Below are positions 6,101-9,815 of a stretch of DNA of 9,815 bases, piece by piece. A program made the translations under genes and the position numbers. The notes under the pieces are model-generated. The model was not told where the DNA came from. It saw nothing but the letters and a program-made list of their open reading frames with translations, and made no database searches. Position 1 is the first letter of the stretch, and every line of letters begins with the position of its first letter. The stretch is from the NCBI GenBank assembly GCA_002312935.1, contig DCAT01000139.1, forward strand, positions 1-9,815, in the 5' to 3' direction. The stretch is from Oceanospirillaceae bacterium UBA1126. GTDB lineage: Bacteria > Pseudomonadota > Gammaproteobacteria > Pseudomonadales > Balneatricaceae.

Positions 6101-6113
6101 TTTTTGTTAAAAA
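6085..6113 (+). promoter_or_regulatory. Candidate promoter overlapping the RutR-type operator
   Basis: TTGACC at 6085-6090 (5 of 6 to TTGACA) and TAAAAA at 6108-6113 (4 of 6 to TATAAT) are separated by 17 bp. Transcription would start near 6120, just at the first stem of the leader structure. Binding at the operator would cover the -35 box and repress. The -10 is imperfect. Confidence 0.45.
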
Positions 6114-6120
6114 GTTAGGG

Positions 6121-6176
6121 CAGTGCGATCAACCTCTATTCAATGTAAGTTCTAGTTTAGTTGATTCTTAGCACTG
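6121..6176 (+). promoter_or_regulatory. Two-part stem in the 5' leader of the amidase operon
   Basis: CAGTGC (6121-6126) can pair with GCACTG (6171-6176), and just inside, ATCAAC (6128-6133) can pair with GTTGAT (6160-6165). This gives two 6-bp helices with a small asymmetric internal loop and a 26-nt apical loop, starting at the predicted 5' end of the transcript. ATCAACCT can alternatively pair with the Shine-Dalgarno AGGTGAT (6198-6204) with one bulged A. It resembles no riboswitch class that I recognise. Confidence 0.35.
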
Positions 6177-6207
6177 TTCAATGATCCTAACCTAATAGGT
6201 GATGTAG

Positions 6208-7074
6208 ATGACAATAATAAAATCTGGCCTAATTCAAATGGGCCTTAAAGGTGACACTAGTATGTCACCGGAAAAAATCCGGGACCTAATGCTCGAGGCT
6301 CACGCCCCTTTAATTGATAAAGCGGGTAAGGCAGGCGTACAAATACTCTGTTTTCAAGAAGTCTTTACTCAGCCCTACTTTTGCCCTAGCCAGGATAAAC
6401 GCTGGTATAGCGCGGCTGAGGCTATCCCTAATGGCTACACTACTAATTTAATGTGCGAATATGCCAAGAAGTACCAGATGGTTATTATCGTACCAATCTA
6501 CGAAGAGGCGATGCCTGGGGTCTACTACAATACTGCTGCAGTAATTGACGCTGATGGAACGTACCTTGGTAAGTATCGCAAAACTCATATCCCTCATGTG
6601 GGTGGGTTTTGGGAAAAATTCTTTTTTAAACCGGGTGCTTCAAATTGGCCAGTGTTCGACACAGCCTATGGCAAAGTAGGTGTTTATATTTGCTATGACA
6701 GACACTTCCCTGAGGGTTGGCGTGCATTAGCACTTAAAGGCGCAGAAATTATTTACAATCCTTCTGCCACTGTCGAAGGAATTTCCAAATATTTATGGGA
6801 ACTGGAACAGCCTGCATCAGCTGCTGCTAATGGCGTATACATTGCTGCTATCAACCGAGTTGGTACTGAAGCACCGTGGAATATTGGTGAGTTTTATGGC
6901 TCCAGCTATTTCGTAAACCCTCGTGGTCAAATAGAAGCTCAAGCTAGTGCTACAGAAGACGAACTATTGATTCATGATATTGATATGGATGTCATTAGAG
7001 AAGTGCGTGATGGTTGGCAGTTCTTTCGTGACCGTCGTCCAGAAACCTATACCCCACTTACTGATTTGAATTAA
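6208..7074 (+). CDS. Nitrilase-superfamily carbamoyl amidase, beta-ureidopropionase (N-carbamoyl-beta-alanine amidohydrolase) type
   Basis: The 288-residue protein is a full-length carbon-nitrogen hydrolase. The catalytic triad is Glu51 (FQEVFTQPYFCP), Lys125 (KYRKTHIPH) and Cys162 (ICYDRHFPEG). The QPYFCP stretch, the HIPHVGGFWEKFFFKPG loop and the NPSAT motif at 184-188 are typical of the beta-ureidopropionase/N-carbamoyl amidase branch, which hydrolyses N-carbamoyl-beta-amino acids to the amino acid, CO2 and ammonia as the last step of reductive pyrimidine breakdown. N-carbamoyl-D-amino acid or putrescine amidases are alternatives. AGGTGA lies 4 nt before the ATG. It is first in an operon with an ABC importer, 44 bp upstream of the ATPase gene, and is preceded by a RutR-type operator, which supports a pyrimidine-related substrate. 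Dihydropyrimidinase and dihydropyrimidine dehydrogenase genes are not in the window. Confidence 0.92.
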   Translation: MTIIKSGLIQMGLKGDTSMSPEKIRDLMLEAHAPLIDKAGKAGVQILCFQEVFTQPYFCPSQDKRWYSAAEAIPNGYTTNLMCEYAKKYQMVIIVPIYEEAMPGVYYNTAAVIDADGTYLGKYRKTHIPHVGGFWEKFFFKPGASNWPVFDTAYGKVGVYICYDRHFPEGWRALALKGAEIIYNPSATVEGISKYLWELEQPASAAANGVYIAAINRVGTEAPWNIGEFYGSSYFVNPRGQIEAQASATEDELLIHDIDMDVIREVRDGWQFFRDRRPETYTPLTDLN

Positions 7075-7104
7075 TGAGTGACCAGGACCAAATATAATAA
7101 TAAC

Positions 7105-7110
7105 AAGGAG
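7105..7110 (+). promoter_or_regulatory. Strong ribosome binding site for the TTG-started ABC ATPase
   Basis: AAGGAG lies 8 nt before a TTG at 7119. The first in-frame ATG lies at codon 60, inside the Walker A region, so the TTG must be the start or very near it. Confidence 0.8.
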
Positions 7111-7118
7111 CTTTTACA

Positions 7119-7925
7119 TTGAATTTAGCGAGCACAAGCACAGCGACAAATAATGTGGTCGAGGTTAAAGAGGTTTGTCTAGACTTTCACACAAAAGACG
7201 GGGTGGTTAAAGCCCTGTCTAATGTGGATTTAAGTATCAACGCTGGTGAGTTTGTTTCCTTTATTGGTCCATCTGGGTGCGGCAAGACAACCTTAATGAG
7301 GGTGTTAGCTGACTTAGAGAAACCGACCAGCGGATCAGTGCTAGTCAATGGTATGTCGCCCACTGAGGCGCGTAAACAAAGAGCTTATGGCTATGTATTC
7401 CAAGCTCCAGCGCTGTTGCCTTGGCGCACGGTGCAAGACAATGTGCTACTGCCGTTAGAAATTATGGGTTACAGCAAGGATCAGCGGCAAAAGTTGGCGC
7501 AAGAATATTTACAGTTAGTCAGTTTGTCTGGTTTTGAAGCTAAATACCCGTGGCAACTTTCAGGAGGTATGCAACAGCGTGTGTCCATTGCCCGTGCACT
7601 GAGTGTGGAGCCTCAACTGTTGTTCATGGATGAGCCCTTTGGCGCTCTAGACGAGATCACCCGAGACCATCTAAACGACCAGTTACTGCGTTTATGGCAG
7701 CAAACTAAAAAAACTGTCGTATTTGTCACCCACTCAATACCTGAAGCTGTATTCTTATCCAGCCGCATTGTAGTGATGTCTCCAAGGCCTGGCCGCATTA
7801 TCGATGTTATTGATTGTAATTTACCTGCGGATAGAACCTTAGATATTCGAGAGTCGCCAGAATTTTTAGCTATTGCCCAGCGGGTGCGTGCTGGATTAGC
7901 AGCAGGTCACAATTATGACGACTAG
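7119..7925 (+). CDS. NitT/TauT-type ABC importer, ATP-binding protein
   Basis: The 268-residue ATPase has Walker A GPSGCGKT at 50-57, Q-loop Gln95 (VFQAPALLPW), signature LSGGMQQR at 147-154, Walker B LLFMDE ending at Asp171-Glu172, the D-loop GALD and switch His205. VFQ.P.LLPWRTV..NV and SPRPGRI are typical of nitrate/sulfonate/taurine and hydroxymethylpyrimidine importers. It powers import through the two downstream permeases at the inner membrane. The start is a TTG with a strong AAGGAG. Its last 11 bp overlap the first permease gene. Context with the carbamoyl amidase and the RutR-type operator suggests a nitrogenous ligand such as a pyrimidine, ureide or carbamoyl-amino acid; this is inference. 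Confidence 0.95.
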   Translation: MNLASTSTATNNVVEVKEVCLDFHTKDGVVKALSNVDLSINAGEFVSFIGPSGCGKTTLMRVLADLEKPTSGSVLVNGMSPTEARKQRAYGYVFQAPALLPWRTVQDNVLLPLEIMGYSKDQRQKLAQEYLQLVSLSGFEAKYPWQLSGGMQQRVSIARALSVEPQLLFMDEPFGALDEITRDHLNDQLLRLWQQTKKTVVFVTHSIPEAVFLSSRIVVMSPRPGRIIDVIDCNLPADRTLDIRESPEFLAIAQRVRAGLAAGHNYDD

Positions 7926-8820
7926 CATCGGGCGTAAGCCTAGCGCTACCATTCCAGTACTTACTGTGGTCGTAGCCATCATCATGATTTGGTATGCGGG
8001 TGCTATAAACCTTAATAGCCCTCAAATTATTGATCGTTACGAAAAAAAGGGTGTAGATTGGAGTTTTACCCAATTAGCAACCGATAGCTGGAACATGAAG
8101 CGAGCTGTATTACCATCGCCTCACCAAATTTTAGCAGAATTAAAAACTACCATCATTGACAAAAATGTCACCTCTAAACGAAGCTTAGTCTTTCATGCAG
8201 GTATTACCTTGTCCTCCACTCTTTTGGGGTTTGTATTGGGTGCGGGTTTGGGTATTAGTTTAGCGGTGGGTATCGTTTATGTTGAGACTTTAGATAAAAG
8301 CTTGATGCCGTGGATCATCACCTCCCAAACGATACCTATACTGGCCCTGGCTCCTATGGTTATTGTGGTTTTTGGTGCTATGGGCATTAGTGGATTGCTC
8401 CCCAAAGCACTCATATCTATGTACTTATGCTTCTTTCCTGTAGCGGTGGGTATGGTAAAGGGCTTACGCTCACCACAGCCTATGTTAGTGGATTTATTAA
8501 ACACCTACAGTGCCAGTAAATGGCAGGTGTTTTGGCGTTTACGGCTACCATCGGCAGTGCCGTTTCTGTTTGCTAGCCTTAAAGTGGCTATTGCCCTAAG
8601 TTTAGTGGGGGCTATAGTGGCCGAACTACCCACGGGAGGGCAGGCGGGTTTGGGTGCGCGTTTACTGTCTGGTTCTTATTATGGCCAAACAAACCTCATA
8701 TGGGCGTCTTTAATTGTTGCTGCTGTGATGTCTGCCAGTTTGGTTTCTATACTGGGAATAATTGAACGCAAAGTATGCTATCGACTCGCTGGTGGACAGG
8801 AGATTAGTAATGAACTCTAG
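7915..8820 (+). CDS. NitT/TauT-type ABC importer, permease 1
   Basis: The 301-residue inner-membrane protein starts with a membrane helix at about 11-32 and a soluble stretch to about 88. The transport core follows, with helices near 91-121, 131-154, 156-180, 214-237 and 261-284. The cytosolic EAA loop that contacts the ATPase is at about 194-213 (TYSASKWQVFWRLRLPSAVP). The start overlaps the ATPase gene by 11 bp (ATGACGACTAG), and the gene itself overlaps permease 2 by 11 bp, so translation is probably coupled. The long first segment before the core distinguishes it from the short SsuC/TauC type. It probably forms a heterodimer with permease 2. Confidence 0.93.
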   Translation: MTTSIGRKPSATIPVLTVVVAIIMIWYAGAINLNSPQIIDRYEKKGVDWSFTQLATDSWNMKRAVLPSPHQILAELKTTIIDKNVTSKRSLVFHAGITLSSTLLGFVLGAGLGISLAVGIVYVETLDKSLMPWIITSQTIPILALAPMVIVVFGAMGISGLLPKALISMYLCFFPVAVGMVKGLRSPQPMLVDLLNTYSASKWQVFWRLRLPSAVPFLFASLKVAIALSLVGAIVAELPTGGQAGLGARLLSGSYYGQTNLIWASLIVAAVMSASLVSILGIIERKVCYRLAGGQEISNEL

Positions 8821-9815
8821 TTCTATGTTGCATCGTTTAAGCTCGTCCTGTGGCTTAGCGTTACTGCTTTCGTTGTTGGCACTTACGTTACCTTGGGCAG
8901 CCAGTTCAGCTGAAATTATGGGGCTGAATGCTTGGCAGCATTCAGATTGGTTGATCTTGTTGCTGACAGTGGCGCTATGTGCTTTGGTGGGCCTTACATT
9001 GGCCAATCAACTATTACCTAGGGCGCTTCTGGTTACTGCATTAACCCTGATAGCGCTATGGCAAGTCACCAGTGTCGTTAAACACGCCGAACTCGCAGGG
9101 CAGACACAATTTGGCTTTTGGTCGTTGGTTATTGCCATAGGCCTGTGTGTTTGGGCTAGTATGAAATTCTTAGCGACAATAAAACTTTTTGATAATAAGG
9201 CACAAGGGTTGATTAACTTAATTATCCCGGCCCTATTAGGTGCATGGTTTATTAGTTTATGGGAGCTTGCAGCCATAGGCTTTGCTATCCCTCATGTACT
9301 GTTACCCGCTCCAAGTGTGGTGGGAGAATCCATTGCTTCATCTATTCCTACGTTGGCTGCAGACTTCAACCAAACAGTCATTAAAGCAGTTATTCCAGGC
9401 TTTTTATTAGGTAACTTTGTTGGCTTTAGCGTTGCTGTGGTGGCCGATAAAATACCTTTTCTGCGGCGTGGTTTATTGCCTGTGGGTAACCTCGTTAGTG
9501 CTATTCCAATAGTAGGTATCGCACCCATTATGGTGATGTGGTTTGGTTTTGACTGGCAATCTAAAGTGGCTGTTGTGGTTATTATGACTTTTTTCCCTAT
9601 GCTGGTGAACACCATTGCTGGGCTGGGTGAATCGGATGCTATGGAAAAAGATCTACTGCGCTCCTATGGAGCGACCTACTGGCAAAGCTTCTTTAAGCTG
9701 CGATTACCTAACGCACTTCCGTTTGTTTTTAATGCCTTAAAAATAAACTCAACCCTAGCCTTAATTGGCGCCATTGTGGCTGAGTTTTTTGGCACCCCTA
9801 TTGTGGGAATGGGGT
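8810..9815 (+). CDS. NitT/TauT-type ABC importer, permease 2 with extra N-terminal helices (partial)
   Basis: The frame is open from an ATG at 8810 to the right edge, giving 335 residues and no stop. AGGAG at 8798-8802 lies 7 nt upstream. Four hydrophobic segments at about 12-34, 47-64, 69-86 and 103-124 precede the usual core, whose helices begin near 134 and include 189-212, 225-245 and 252-272. The EAA loop is at about 281-304 (LLRSYGATYWQSFFKLRLP), and GAIVAEFFGTPIVGMG begins the closing part. About 50 further residues are expected. Its separate sequence from permease 1 implies a heterodimeric channel. The missing periplasmic binding protein would be expected next downstream. Confidence 0.93.
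   Translation, partial: MNSSSMLHRLSSSCGLALLLSLLALTLPWAASSAEIMGLNAWQHSDWLILLLTVALCALVGLTLANQLLPRALLVTALTLIALWQVTSVVKHAELAGQTQFGFWSLVIAIGLCVWASMKFLATIKLFDNKAQGLINLIIPALLGAWFISLWELAAIGFAIPHVLLPAPSVVGESIASSIPTLAADFNQTVIKAVIPGFLLGNFVGFSVAVVADKIPFLRRGLLPVGNLVSAIPIVGIAPIMVMWFGFDWQSKVAVVVIMTFFPMLVNTIAGLGESDAMEKDLLRSYGATYWQSFFKLRLPNALPFVFNALKINSTLALIGAIVAEFFGTPIVGMG

Larger units (their letters stand above)
5758..6207. other. 450-bp AT-rich spacer with dyads, promoter and leader of the amidase/ABC operon
   Basis: No convincing gene is present on either strand. The left part holds a dyad that may end the upstream operon (5774-5791), an inverted repeat GTGTAA/TTACAC (5833-5849), and a group of TTGGCA elements: TTGGCAC at 5930-5936 facing GCCAA at 5943-5947, TTGGCA at 5962-5967, and GTGCCAA at 6028-6034. 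The right part holds the RutR-like operator (6085-6100) and a structured leader (6121-6176). The length is unusual for a simple promoter and suggests several regulators. Confidence 0.7.

Noticed and set aside
7075..7118. Internal promoter before the ABC ATPase (TATAAT at 7093-7098)
   Set aside because: The only -35-like hexamer, TTGAAT at 7066-7071, is 21 bp away, and the short gap fits simple read-through from the amidase gene.
8710..9615. Minus-strand open frames over the second permease
   Set aside because: The plus-strand frame is continuous, has a Shine-Dalgarno and encodes an ABC permease; the opposite frames are low-complexity shadows.

Overview
The window is chromosomal DNA from a Gram-negative bacterium. 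Signal-peptide and ABC-importer types, Shine-Dalgarno sequences, operon style and moderate GC with AT-rich spacers point to a proteobacterium, probably a gammaproteobacterium; this placement is an inference. I saw no mobile element, phage gene, RNA gene or CRISPR array. Both ends cut through genes.

Layout. Positions 1-666 (minus) hold the N-terminal part of a BMP/Med-family periplasmic binding protein, a family known for nucleoside and related uptake. Positions 786-2987 (minus) hold an aldehyde dehydrogenase followed by a GntR/FCD regulator. A 230-bp divergent regulatory region (2988-3217) separates these from a rightward operon, 3218-5757: zinc alcohol dehydrogenase, an SDR with an unusual active site, and an Asp/Glu-racemase-superfamily enzyme that looks like arylmalonate decarboxylase rather than a racemase or isomerase. 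A 450-bp spacer rich in dyads (5758-6207) follows. A second rightward operon, 6208 to the right edge, encodes a beta-ureidopropionase-type carbamoyl amidase and the ATPase and two permeases of a NitT/TauT-type ABC importer; the second permease is cut by the edge and no binding protein is visible.

How the parts may fit. The promoter of the amidase/ABC operon carries a 16-bp palindrome, TTGACCAACTGGTCAA, that matches the published E. coli RutR consensus TTGACCANNTGGTCAA at every fixed base. A 12-of-14 match lies in front of the BMP binding-protein gene. A uracil-responsive TetR-type regulator (RutR/PydR-like, not in this window) could therefore control both a nucleoside-type binding protein and the N-carbamoyl-beta-amino-acid amidase, linking the two ends to pyrimidine salvage and breakdown. 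The middle dehydrogenase block has its own operator family (three exact copies of TATACCAAATA, one within the perfect dyad TTGGTATACCAA), a plausible GntR target. A weaker relative of the first operator before the aldehyde dehydrogenase hints at cross-control. A speculative reading is that semialdehydes from pyrimidine or beta-amino-acid breakdown are oxidised to malonate-type acids and decarboxylated by the AMDase-like protein. Sequence alone does not prove this.
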